Shown here: positions 11,261 to 22,200 of the stretch, piece by piece
Numbering within the stretch: position 1 is the stretch's first letter
How the letters are laid out: each line of letters begins with the position of its first letter
DNA from: Dastarcus helophoroides
Taxonomy: Eukaryota > Arthropoda > Insecta > Coleoptera > Bothrideridae
Reading direction: 5' to 3'
Assembly: GCA_028583605.1 (NCBI GenBank)
Contig: CM053336.1
Span: 22,367,004 to 22,431,003 of the forward strand
DNA length: 64,000 bases
Made by a program: the position numbers and the translations under genes
The notes under the pieces: generated by a model
Told to the model about the DNA's origin: nothing
Database searches by the model: none
The model's input: only the letters and a program-made list of their open reading frames with translations

Positions 11261-13080
11261 CTCTTATGAAAATAAAGTCTTTATAATTAAAGTGTGATGT
11301 ATTGAACTGAATCGTTCATAGACACTCCATTTCCAATAGAAGTGTTTCACTTTTTCCAAAAATATTAGATTCTTTTCCCAGGCAATAATTTAGAATCTTG
11401 ATATCTTTCTTTTTTCAAACAATGACATGATTTGCGAAACTGGAGCATATTTTCCTTGAAATTTTGAGGGTAAAATTGAAATTATTATTTACTAAATTAT
11501 TTTTTTCTCCAGAATTTGGATTTTTCAGTCTCCTTTGGGACCATTCTTACGTTGCTGTTGACGTTTGTCAAGGGTGGTTGTTATCTGCAAATGTGATAAA
11601 ATGTTGAATTAGATTCTCAGTTATTCGAAATTCACATTTTTTGACTCCATGAAAAAAAAGTTCAAATTTCTGGGAAACTGAAATATCGGTTTTTGCTAAA
11701 ACTTCAACTTGGGATAATTTTTCTCGAGTTTCTGCCGTTAAAATCGAAAGAGAAACGACAAAAATGCTGTATGTTGAAAAAAGTTACATTCCAATTTTTT
11801 ATTCATATTTTATTGGCTTTTTCTTTGCTAGTTTCTCCTTATACAATTTTAGATTTTTGTGTTATTGCCTAGGTGAAGGAGTAACCAAAGAAAAAAAAGC
11901 CAATGAAACATGAATGAAAAGAACACTACTTTGCAAGGAAGATATAGAGAATATATATTCCAATTGGAGTCGAATAGTCTAAAACTTCTAGATTAAAGTC
12001 AAAATCGCGAATTTTTTTTTTAAATGTCCACTTTAATGCCAACGTTATATGTTTTAGGTATTATCTTCAACATTTAATATTGTTTCAAAATTTTGAGTTT
12101 CTTTTCTTAAAATTTCGGTTTTCAATTCGATTGTAGGTTGTAGGTTTCTCAAAATGTTTTTGAGATTACACCCAAAATTCCAAATTCAAAATCGATACTC
12201 GAATCCGTATCTTTCCTAAAATTATTTTTCGTGAATAAATTAGAATTTTCTAAAAGAAATTAAACTACATTTAAAGATAATAGATATTTTATTACGTACA
12301 TTTTCGACGAGATGAAATTTTTTGGAAATTTTGACTATTATCCTACCAGAAGTCTTAATTTTGACTTTTATTAACCGAAATTTCAACTTTTCTCGAAATT
12401 TGGACTTTTCTTTTCTCTAATTTTCTATAGTTCTGTGCGATAAGAAATTGAGGGTAAACGAATAAGAAATATTTAATGTGTCCACCTCCCTTAACTTAAG
12501 TGTACGGAAAATAAATTTCCCTGCCCAAATTATTGTCACCAAAATTATTACGCAGCCGTGCACCCCCGCAGGCAAGATAATTTCATAGTTAGATTGCATT
12601 TTGAATATGCGTCTGAAATATCTAGGTAACCCGCGGCCCACCGATCTCCTCGTTGCATCCCTCAGGCACTTTCAGTGAGGTAAGCTCTTTTTAAGTTATC
12701 AATCGTCGGCAATCTGAGGTTCACAAACCTCTCTGGACCCGACCTTATTATTTAGACGCTCTGGGCAAAAATAATAGGCAATATTTATAAAATTAAAAGA
12801 TTTACTTTGAAGTACAAAGCAAAAGGTAATAATGAGAAGTAAAAGGTTTTACTTTAATTCATAATCTTTACCTTTTCTTTGCAAGCAAATCCTTTGAAAA
12901 ATTAAAGTACAAGGTAAAAACTTGCTATTTCAAATATGATACAGTTTTTAATATTCCTCCTCGAGGTTGATGTAGGGAGTCGTCAGCAGGCCCGCGGGGA
13001 GGGAGGAGGGGTAAAAGGGAAAATGTCTTTGGGGCCCAGGCTTTATGGGAGTATTTAATACCCAACTAAGGGTCAGAACA
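11260..13080. other. AT-rich intergenic DNA
   Basis: No gene is supported. The stretch contains an imperfect hairpin (11801-11915) and short runs of the AAATTTCGA-type quasi-repeat. Around 12480-12720 lies a less AT-rich segment with a minus-strand open frame that was not recognised. Confidence 0.5.
11801..11915. repeat. Imperfect 40-bp inverted repeat with 35-nt loop
   Basis: The left arm 11801-11840 (ATTCATATTTTATTGGC...) and right arm 11876-11915 are reverse complements with a few mismatches and small gaps. Size and shape fit a miniature element or a small-RNA precursor. No TA or 8-bp target duplication was identified, so neither is claimed. Confidence 0.6.
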
Positions 13081-13081
13081 T

Positions 13082-13160
13082 GAAACCAAGAAAGATTAAA
13101 AAACACATCAAACGTTGCTCTAACGCGTTTCGACAGCTAAGCTTCAGAGAAATACTGAAT
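13082..13160 (-). repeat. Penelope-type terminal repeat with hammerhead-like core, copy A
   Basis: Read on the minus strand, the segment runs CTGAAG, then GAAACGCGTTAGAGCAACG, then TTTCTTGGTTTCA. It lies just downstream of the minus-strand Penelope reverse transcriptase relic, where a terminal repeat is expected. The GAAA box, the self-complementary ACGCGT and the start of stem I are present. The first conserved box is damaged (CTGAAGC). Confidence 0.7.
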
Positions 13161-13194
13161 TTAATACAACAATGAAATTATCTAAATTTGGATT

Positions 13195-13755
13195 TTATAT
13201 GTCAAAAATAGCAAAAATGTCATCTACATATCTAATCCATACCCTAGAAAACAAACTACATTCATTTTTAAGACGATTTTCAAAAACACTCATGAAGAGC
13301 TCAGCCATGAAAGGTGGCAAAGGATTTCCCATGGCTGCGCCCTCAAGTTGTTCAAAAAACTCGTTATTAATCTGGAAATAATTTTGATCCATACATATTT
13401 TCGTTAATGAAATATATTCGTCAATAATTTTGCCTGAAAGGTTATTAAATTCCAGCAGATCTCGAAGGTATAATAAGGTTTGTGGTATGGGTATACTGGG
13501 AAAGAGGGAAGAAACATCAAAAAAAAACCAGCATTTCACCCTTCAACAATTCTTCATTCTGAATTTTCTGCACAAACTATTGGGAATTTTTGACTGACAA
13601 AGTGAGTTGTTGGAATTCTAATTTGCTGAATTCTTTTACTAGCCATTTTGATAAGTTATATGTCGATGCTCCAATAGCTGACACAATTGGTCCTTTCCAG
13701 ATTTATGTATTTTTGGCAGACAATATAATTTAGGTACAGTAGGGTTAGATACATG
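13195..13755 (-). pseudogene. Penelope-like element reverse transcriptase relic
   Basis: Penelope-like elements encode a telomerase-related reverse transcriptase. On the minus strand the proximal part reads TVPKLYCLPKIHKSGKDQ, the family's PKxYxLPKIHK motif (about 13755-13690). A KWLVKEFSKLE-like stretch follows, and after a frame change an open segment (13539-13195) reads FFDVSSLFPSIPIPQTL, then GAAMGNPLPPFMAELFMS, then WIRYVDDIFAIF. YVDD is the catalytic box. No GIY-YIG endonuclease domain was found. Frame breaks show it is inactive. Both sides carry the same terminal repeat in inverted orientation, a layout known for this class. Confidence 0.9.
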
Positions 13756-13759
13756 GAGG

Positions 13760-14037
13760 AATCTCTCTGAAGATGACAGCTTGGCGAAACGCGTTAGAGC
13801 AACGTTTGTTGTTTTTTTTTAATCTTGCTTGGTTTCAGGGGACAAGTTCTGTATTTCAATTTATGAACATGTGTGTGATCTCCAACAACCCTTGGAAAAG
13901 GAAATTTGCCAAGCCCTTTCTCTTTGGTCACGATTTTCAATTCTTGGAAAAGGAATAAATTTTTTAATTTTTCTTGGTTTCAGGAGACAAGATTTGTATA
14001 TCAACTTTTAAACATAACCAAGGACCAGTCCGTTCCA
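13760..14037 (+). repeat. Penelope-type terminal repeats with hammerhead-like core, copy B
   Basis: Copy B shows CTCT (13763-13766), CTGAAGA (13767-13773), GAAA (13786-13789), self-complementary ACGCGT (13789-13794) and AGAG (13796-13799) able to pair with the CTCT. It continues TTTCAGGGGACAAG. A second, 5'-truncated copy of the tail follows at about 13966-14037, ending ACCAGTCCGTTCCA. It is inverted relative to copy A. Confidence 0.75.
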
Positions 14038-14039
14038 AA

Positions 14040-17000
14040 AACAAACATAGTTCTTGGTTTATAATATTTTCTTGCACGTAAATTTACCACTTTAGTCATT
14101 GCAAACGCCCAATTACAACCATAAACATAGACTGACTAAAAATTACACAACTAATAAACTGACAAATAACTTGATCTATAGAAAAAAGTTAGCTTCCTAG
14201 TAGATGCATTTTTTTTTTCGAAATTTTGACGATATCTAATAATAGTTTGTTTCCACTTTTGTTCTTTTTTTCTATAATGTTGACTTTTTATTTCAACATA
14301 TTTCATATTTCTCTGTATTATGTTGGAAGCGACTGACATTTCTAAATTTAAAAGTTTCGAATTTTTGCAAAAAAGTAGAAATTTCGAGCAGAAAATTGAA
14401 ATACAAAAAGCTCTATATTTTGAAATGTAATTGATAGTTTTTAATAGAAAATGTTCACATTAGTTAAAAAAGTTAAAATTTCAAAAAGAAATTTATGATA
14501 AAAGTCGTTTTAAGTTTAAAAGCGAAATTGTTAAAAAAAGTAAAATTCCAAAAATACCTTTAAAGGAAAAAGGCAAAATTTTGGGTCTGACTCTCTCCAA
14601 ATTTGGATTTTAAACTCGAGATTGTACATTGCAAACCTTAATGAAAAAATATAGAAATTCAAGTCAACAATATTCGAAATTTCAGTATAAGAAAAATGAT
14701 TTTTTTTGGAAATTCGCGTTTTCTCAAAATTTTTTTACTTTACTATTGACATTCGAATTTCAAATTCCGGGAAAAAATTGAAATGTAGAGAAAAAACTAA
14801 ATTACTGAAACAAACACAACTAAAAATTTGTAGACAAAATGTTTACCAACATTTCTAGTTTAAAGTTGAAATTTGCATTAAACCGAATAAAACGTAGAAT
14901 AAGAAAATATTTTATGGAATTTCTGGTTTCAAAACTCAAAATTCAAATCTCAATTATTTTGATGCTAAAGCAAAAATTTCGAGAAAAAATTTAGATAATT
15001 TTAATTTAAGAACAAACATTATTTTTAGAAATGCTAATATTTTTTAAAAACTTCAGTTAAATCTAGAAATTTTCAGTTAAAACTCGAAAGTTTAATTCAC
15101 TTCAAAAATAATAACTTAAAATTTTCAAATAAAAACTTGATTACGATTATATTAAATATTAGTTGCGAGTATATGCCCAGAATCTTTTTTTAGTCTTTCA
15201 TTTTGTTTGATGACAGAAGTTTTTTTTTGGTTGTGCGGCCCTCTTAAAAAGTTTCGTTCTGAAAGAGGCCTGCGGTACTAAAAAGCTTGGCGATCTCTGT
15301 TCTAAATTAAAGGCATAATTTTGAGTAAAGTACATCAAAAGAAAAAATTTTAAAAATCAGTAGACTTTTTTAAAATTTCATATTCACATATTTGCGGACA
15401 CAAATTTAGAAATCAAAAAATATGAACATTTAAAAATTGTTTTGGAAATTTAAACCTATTTTCGAAATTGACCTTTCGAAATTTTTTCTAGAAGTTCGGC
15501 TTTTAAATGGAAACTTTCAATTTCAAGTCTATATTCTAAGAGAAACTTTCTAAATTTCAAGTTTGGTCAAATCATAAATATATAGAATGGCCCCAAAGTC
15601 ATGGACCACATTCATAGGTAGATTCCCGCATTAAAATATTGTAATTTATAGTTAAACTTAGCTTGCTGCAAATGTTTATAGTTAAGGAGAAAGTGTTAAA
15701 CAAAAAACATATTACTTTAGTTTTTTCATTCATTTCCTAATGTCATATCAATCCATAGTAAATATTGAAACTTTGATCTTTTTGAATCGAAGAATTGAAA
15801 TCTCTTTAATTATCAGCTTTTGGATTAACCTAAGTTAAACAAAATCGTAATAAATCTACCCTTGAATTTTAGCTCTTTACCTCGGGGCCATGCCATTTTA
15901 TGAATTTTGCAAATGGAAAGAATTTATTCACAAAATGTTAACAATTTTCGAAATCAATTTCGAAATTTTTGCAGAAAGCTCATGAAAAAAAATATTTTAG
16001 GCATTATTTTACACAAAATTCGAGAAACAAATGAAAATATTGACTTTTTAAACTGCAAGGCATGAAAAAATTAAAAAAATTCTTAATTCCGAGAAAAATT
16101 TAAATTTATTTTACAAAGTTTCAGTTAAAAAAAATTACTAGCAAAAAATTTAAAAATAAAGTTGAAATTTTAAAAAAAGTTAATTTTTCGATTAAAAAAA
16201 GTTTCAATTGGCAAAAATTATCCGAATTTATTTACTCAGTAAACAAATATAGTCCATTTCAGATAAATCTGCATAAGAGTAGGCTATTGACTTCTAATTT
16301 TGTAGTGGCAACAGCAAGAACTACTCGCTTGGCAACGCGTAATCATGAAGAAATGTTATAACATTTCTTAATGATATTCTATGTTCCTAAAATCCAAACC
16401 TAAATATCATTAAATATTTTATTTCTTGTCGGGTGCTTCTTTTGTATTTGATGTTATTTTTTGCTAAAAATTATTAAATTGTAAGTAATAGTAATAAAAA
16501 ATAATATGAATAACCTTTATTCCGATCATTCTGTCAAACAATTCTTGACATAGATAACATTTTTTTGAAGTTTTTCATTTTAGCGCTATATTGACTTTTT
16601 CAGAAAATTTATCTTAATTCAAAAATTATAAAACTCAATATAGTGTCCACAAAAAAAGAAGTTTTCTCGGGAATTATTTAACAAGAAAAACGTAATTACG
16701 CCACTGTAGAAATTTTTTTAGTCATCAAACGAAATTCCACCATCAATATGAATCTCGAAATTGCAAAAATGTTCTCTATTTAACTTCAAACTTTATGGTC
16801 AGCCTAACTAATAACCAAGATCCTACGTTGTGCCAGCTCTCGTGCGTTATGTGACACATTGTATATGTTATCGAATGCCCATTCACTGGTGTCGTGTTTT
16901 TAATGTCTACAAAACTTTTTTTAACATTTTCGTTGAATGTAGCTATATTACAATATGTAATTAACATTTTCCCATCACTGCTTCCTAATTTCATACATTG

Positions 17001-17150
17001 CGCAATTTGACATGACATTTTATTTCTAATGCAAACATTTTTTTAGTCACGATGTACTAAATAAAATAAATATCAACTTTTTTTCGTTTTTCATTAAAAA
17101 ATCTGTCAAATCGAACGTATTTTTAGATTTTTATTGCACGCGATCTGCGA
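14040..17150. other. Intergenic AT-rich and quasi-repeat DNA
   Basis: There is no supported gene. 14340-15150 and 15300-16240 are decayed quasi-repeat. Around 15180-15300 a GC-richer piece ending GAAAGAGGCCTGCGG ... CTTGGCGATCTCTG resembles one end of a hAT-type element, but its partner end was not found. 16250-17100 holds unassigned sequence. Confidence 0.5.
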
Positions 17151-17461
17151 GCAAACACAACTGCAGTGTTTTTTCGCCAACGTAGCTATATCGCCGTAGA
17201 CTCCCGATCAAACGCTGCAAAGTCAGAGCATATGGGCGTTTTCACATCTACCGGCACCTACACAGACACGATAACGTCACGACACCGACACAGACACGAT
17301 AACGACATACGACTTTCACATCTACCGACACCGACGCGATGTCAGCACGGTTTTTGGATTCCACAAGTTCTATCAGTTCAACCATATCATGTTTAAAACT
17401 GGCCATAATTAGAGTACAACTTCCCCTCACAATGCGCAGATATTAAAATATCGGCGCGACG

Positions 17462-18272
17462 TAGGGATGATCGATATTCATCGATGGTTAATGAACATCG
17501 ATGTTTAGTGGAAAAACATCGAAGTTTTCGATAATATTGTACATCGATGTTATGAGAATAAAATCGGAACATCGATATCGATACACTCTAGGTGTAGGCC
17601 AGTGATTCTCAACCTTTTTTTCGTAACGGCATACTTTTAATAATTTAAAAACTTGGCGGCACACTAACAATTATATAAATTTTAAAAAAGTTCCCTCCGC
17701 TATTTTACTGTATGCAGCCGTAAAATTTGGCGACACACTTCAAGAATCTCGCGCGACAGTAAAGTGCCGCGGCACAGTGGTTGGGAATCACTGATCTAGG
17801 CCATCTAGCGTGATTAGGTGTAACAAATGTTGCATACACTCATATCACACTAGCTATCGCTGGGTGATGTAACCAAATTAAAAATAACAAAATAAAAAAC
17901 TGCCAATTTCAAGCCATGGTTAATTTTTTTCTAAGAATGATGTGGGAGCGAGTATTAGTAAAAGTTAATTTTTTTTGCAATGAAACTTCGAAAACGAAAT
18001 AACAGGTATAGTAAATGTACCCTATATTGTACTCTGTCTGTCCAGTAAACTCAAACTTTTGCAGTAATGTAACCCAACAATCTACCATGAATTTGCTTAC
18101 GGCGCTTACTATATGTATACCTTATAATAAAATGGATTGTTTTTTTTACCTAAAACATCGATGTTTTCGGACATCGATATTTTTCTTTCGATATTCATCG
18201 TACATCGATACTTTTGAACCGATGTTAATATTGATGTCAATATCGATGTTTTTCTAATATCGATCATCCCTA
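17462..18272. mobile_element. Non-autonomous hAT-type element with perfect 8-bp target duplication
   Basis: The terminal repeats TAGGGATGATCGATATT (17462-) and its exact reverse complement (to 18272) are flanked by identical 8-bp duplications GCGCGACG at 17454-17461 and 18273-18280. The interior is rich in ATCGATG / CATCGAT words. An 8-bp duplication is diagnostic of hAT-class transposition. There is no transposase, so it would have moved in trans. Confidence 0.9.
17600..17793. mobile_element. hAT-type MITE nested inside the previous element
   Basis: The ends CAGTGATTCTCAACC and GGTTGGGAATCACTG are inverted repeats of 15 bp with one mismatch. The flanks GTGTAGGC and ATCTAGGC agree at 6 of 8 positions, as for an aged 8-bp target duplication. 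The 194-bp body contains GCGGCACAC-type subterminal words common in animal hAT MITEs. It has no coding capacity. Confidence 0.85.
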
Positions 18273-18637
18273 GCGCGACGACTCGAATGGCATGAATGCT
18301 CCTCGCCGACAAGACTGTGCTTGCAAAATCAGCGACGACTCGGGCGGACTAAATGCTCCTCGCCGACATGTCGGTGACTGCAACGACACGATACCGATAT
18401 GTCGTTAGGTGTGAAAGCATTCCTATTTATTTATACGAAATTGTGCATCCACCGACATCGTTGCTGGTGTCGTGTCGGTATCGTGTCAGCAAGTGTGAAA
18501 ACGCTCTATCGCTGATAGGTCGCGACAAGTGTGTTCGGCTGCATTTGATTTCTAGAACCGTATCTGATCGCCATCGCCTACGTGATCGTGAACGCTATCG
18601 CGATCGCTTATACGTGTCCGACGACCTAATCATCAAA

Positions 18638-18694
18638 ATGTTTGGCGTGAAGCCAGCTTTGGTTCTAGTGGTTTTTTTAGTAACTCTTCTAAAG
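18638..18694 (+). other. Possible first exon encoding a signal peptide
   Basis: An ATG in very good insect context (ATCAAAATG) is followed by MFGVKPALVLVVFLVTLLK and then AAG|GTTAAT, a possible splice donor. The hydrophobic run resembles a secretory signal. No matching downstream exon was recognised before OSGEPL1, so this may be an orphan exon, part of the adjoining transposon, or chance. Confidence 0.2.
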
Positions 18695-18794
18695 GTTAAT
18701 TTAATACTTCATAGCTTACTTTTGTGCAGATTTATCTTAAATGGACTATACCTCACCTCTTGTCTCTGTGTCTGTCTATCTACCGCAAATTTGT

Positions 18795-18900
18795 AAAAAT
18801 TGAAATACAAATCTTGTCTCCTGAAAGCAAGAAAGATTAAAAAACATAACAAAGGTTGCCCTAACGCGTTTCAGCCAAGCCATCATCTTCAGAGAGAAAA
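18795..18900 (-). repeat. Penelope-type terminal repeat with hammerhead-like core, copy C
   Basis: On the minus strand the segment reads CTCTCTGAAGATGATGG, then CTGAAACGCGTTAGGGCAAC, then AATCTTTCTTGCTTTCAG. CTGAAGA, GAAA, ACGCGT and a wobble-containing CTCT/AGGG stem I are kept. The reverse transcriptase is absent. The copy lies about 335 bp upstream of the OSGEPL1 start codon. Confidence 0.75.
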
Positions 18901-19233
18901 AAAAGTTAATTTATAAATGTATGCAATCAACGTATTTACGTATCTACCAATCTTAAATTTTCCACCAAAGTGTCTGTTCTGCCGTAATTCAATCATCCAT
19001 GTTCTGACTGGATCTATGTTATCTATGCTTATGAATCGCATTTTCTATGGTTAATGTCACCTGAATAATCCAAAGAGGTTAGTTTAAATTTCAAAAGTTA
19101 AGACTTGAATAAAACTTGTAAATTTGGAAGACAACTTTTTATCTTGTGTGCTAGTGAAAGTGTTTGTTTATATTTACAAGCTCTAGATAATTGCAATTCC
19201 AGACTTTACGCATATGGTCTAAAAAGTACAAAA

Positions 19234-22200
19234 ATGTTCGCCTTCTGCTTAGGAAGAAGTTGTTCTAGAATTAACAGAATTAGCACCTTTAGTAGACAAT
19301 TAAATGCAAGGACAGCAAACCCCTTAATTTTGGGTACGGTGTAGCTCTATAATTTATTTCAAAAAGGCACACATCAGCTTTGTGGCTTTTAAAAATTAAA
19401 CTCCTAGTTATATCCTTCATTGTTAAATTCACCTATTTCCTGTTCTTTTTAATTTAGAGATAGTCTGCTAACATAATTTCTAATGAAGATATTCGCAATT
19501 GCAGGGATTGAAACATCTTGTGATGATACTGGCTGTGCTATTGTCAATGCCGAGGGACGTATATTAGGGGATGCTTTGAATTCCCAACATTTAATTCACC
19601 TAAAGTAAGTTAACAGGTTCGTCTGCATGTAAATTTATAAAGGAAATCTGGCTAATGATATTGTGTTAAATACTCCTGTCTCAAAATATAGTAATACTTG
19701 ACAAGTTTTGCAGTTATCGCTAATTAGGGTATGAAAAAGTCTTTAAATTGTCTTTTCTATCTTTTTGTTTAATTAAATAGATAACACTTTTTCTGATGTG
19801 TAAGAGATAAGAGATATTCTGATTAATCATTGAAAATGCTTATTTTTTGGAACAGAAAAATGGGGCCTTGTTTCCTTAATCCACGATTAAAAATATTACC
19901 TCTTTTGAATAATATACTATTAGAAAGCTCTTGAGAAAATGGTGATTTGTTACTTTTTTTCTTTTAGTTATCTAGTTGTAAACCATGTAATACATAGAAA
20001 AAGTTGTAATAAGTGGAAAAAATTTAAATATTAACACGACAGCGCCACCTAGGTTTGAACAGCTGCACTGCATCTTGCAAATTTGTACAGTTATTAAGCT
20101 TTCTATACACCACAAATTATGTGAAGTAATTCGAGGTGCTTCGCCTAGATGGGACTATTTATGCGATACCGAAGTTTGGCCTAAAAAAATATTATGCTAT
20201 ACTTTCACTTCATATATTCGTTACTCTGGTTTCCCTTCAATGCGAATAAATCTTTCGCCTTTTACTAAAGATTTCCGTGGAGGGGAACAACTCAAATGAG
20301 TCTATGAACAATTTTTTGTCGCCCGTCGAAAGACGGGCCTATTTATAATTTAAAAGAAATTATTCAGTGGTGGGTTTTTTTATCTTGTTGCAATTCCGTT
20401 CTTTAATCAAAAAAGCATCGATGCATGAACCATAAAATTTTCGCATCTATATGAAAAAACTAGTCCAGAGTTTTACAACAAACTGGAATATTGTTTAGCA
20501 CAGTCTATTTGAACTCCTTGTAATATTTAAAGTTATATTCTTCATTAGAATTATTTATTTTGTTTAAGAAATCTCGTTTATTTATTTTGGTTATCAAAGA
20601 ATATCAGTTTTATTTTGCCTCAGACTACCCCATTATTAGCTCTGAATGTTAAATCTCTCATTAACATTCTCCCTATGGACAGGGTTTGACTTTCCTGATG
20701 TGTAGAACGATAACGATGCATCGATGCTTTTTCGATGTTTTTTAAATATTGCAGGTTTAAGAACTAAAATTTACGAAGGTGTAGAAAGGATATCAACTTA
20801 AAAAGTAGCTTTTTTGTAAAAATTTAGGGTTTAACGTTAGAATTTCGACCTTTTTCTCGATATTCCTAAATTAAAATTTCGATTTTAATCTCGAAATTTC
20901 GACTTTTTTCTTAAAAAATCAAGTTCTTTCTCGAAATTTCGCATTTAATCCCCAAATTCTGACTTTTTTCTAAAAATTCCGAAATGAGAGTCAAAATTTG
21001 ACTTAATATCGAATTTTTCGCTACAGGTAAACCCGAAACTTCAATTTTTCTTCAAATTTCGAGAAGAAAGTATTTCGAGATTAAAGTCGAAATTTCGAGA
21101 AAAACCCCGAAATTTCGCCTTAGATTCGATTTTTTTTTGAATTATGACCTCCCTACGCCTAATTTCTTTAATTATTTGTTATGAAATGACTATTTTCCTT
21201 CCGAATTTAAACCTATATTTTTTTTGTTTATATTTTTTTCTCCAAATTTTGACTTAGGACTCAAAGTCTACGAAGATTAGGTTTGAAGATTAAAATTTTC
21301 AAAAAAAGTAGACATTTCGAGATAATAATATTATTCTATTATTCTAATATTAGAGAAAAAAATCCAACCTTTATTAATTTTATTTAACTTATATGATTAC
21401 GTGATATCTAAATTTAATTAAAAGGTCTCCTCATGACAGTCGATATCACGTATAGTAAGTCATATTTCAAAAAATGTATCAAAATATTGTCATCATTCAA
21501 GAAAAATTTAAATATTTCCAAACTGGGTCGCAAAAATGTTAAATAAAATTAATAAACATAATGTTTCCGAACAATAAGAGTCCCCCATGAAAAATAAAAA
21601 ACACAACATTGAAAAGTTAAATTCAAAGTTTAAAAAATTTTTACTTTTATCTTGCATATTTATAAAACAAGCTTAAATTTTTTATAAAAATTCAAAGTTA
21701 AACTCCGGATTTGAAGAAAAAGTTTTTGAGAAAATTTTATAAAGACTAAATTTTGAAAAATGTTGAAATTGTCATATAAATCGAAATTTTCAAAGAAAAA
21801 ACAGGTTTTTCAAAGAAGTTAAGATTTTGATAAAATTCTTTTTAAAACAGTCGGGCAAAATTTTGTAAAAATCCCAAAGCTTATGAGTTGAAATTTTCAA
21901 AAAAAGCAATATTTTGAGAAAATATCGAATTTTATAAATTTTGTCAAAAATATTCCAAATTTAAAAAAAAAATGAAATTTTCAAAAAATTTCAAATTTTC
22001 GGAAAAGTCGAAATTGATAAAAATATCGACATTTTCATCAAAAGTAAAAATTTTCAATACAAGGATTTCGATATTTTAAAAAAAGTTGCAATTTTGAAAA
22101 ATAGTTAATAATTTCAAGACAAAATTTTGAAAAAGATTTAAAAAAATCGAATTTTAAATTGTAATATTGAACAAAGTAAAGATTTTCAAAAAAAATCGAA

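Larger units (their letters stand above)
17236..18504. mobile_element. Outer inverted-repeat element rich in CGACAC/ACACGATA words
   Basis: GCGTTTTCACA (17236-17246) and TGTGAAAACGC (18494-18504) are perfect reverse complements. The adjoining DNA on both sides is full of GACACGATA / TATCGTGTC words, again in opposite orientation. The island is much less AT-rich than its surroundings. It encodes no recognised protein. True ends may extend further (17155-18640). It is split by a hAT-type element with an 8-bp target duplication. Confidence 0.55.

Noticed and set aside
12417..12641. Minus-strand open frame with one hydrophobic segment (GVHGCVIILVTIIWAGKFIF)
   Set aside because: No recognisable family, no supporting splice sites, and an ordinary length for a chance frame. 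It remains unexplained rather than disproved.
13172..13381. Plus-strand open frame
   Set aside because: Shadow of the minus-strand Penelope reverse transcriptase.
16776..17018. Minus-strand open frame of 80 codons
   Set aside because: No recognisable domain, no leader, no splice context.
18353..18796. Plus-strand open frame of 147 codons
   Set aside because: It reads through the CGACACGATA-rich outer transposon, giving Arg/Tyr-rich low complexity. Only the short signal-like segment at its end is noted separately.
19483..19604. Alternative OSGEPL1 start MKIFAIAGIETS
   Set aside because: Splicing exon 1 (19234-19333) gives a mitochondrial leader and the exact family opening LILGIETSCDDT in phase, so the ATG at 19483 is probably intronic.
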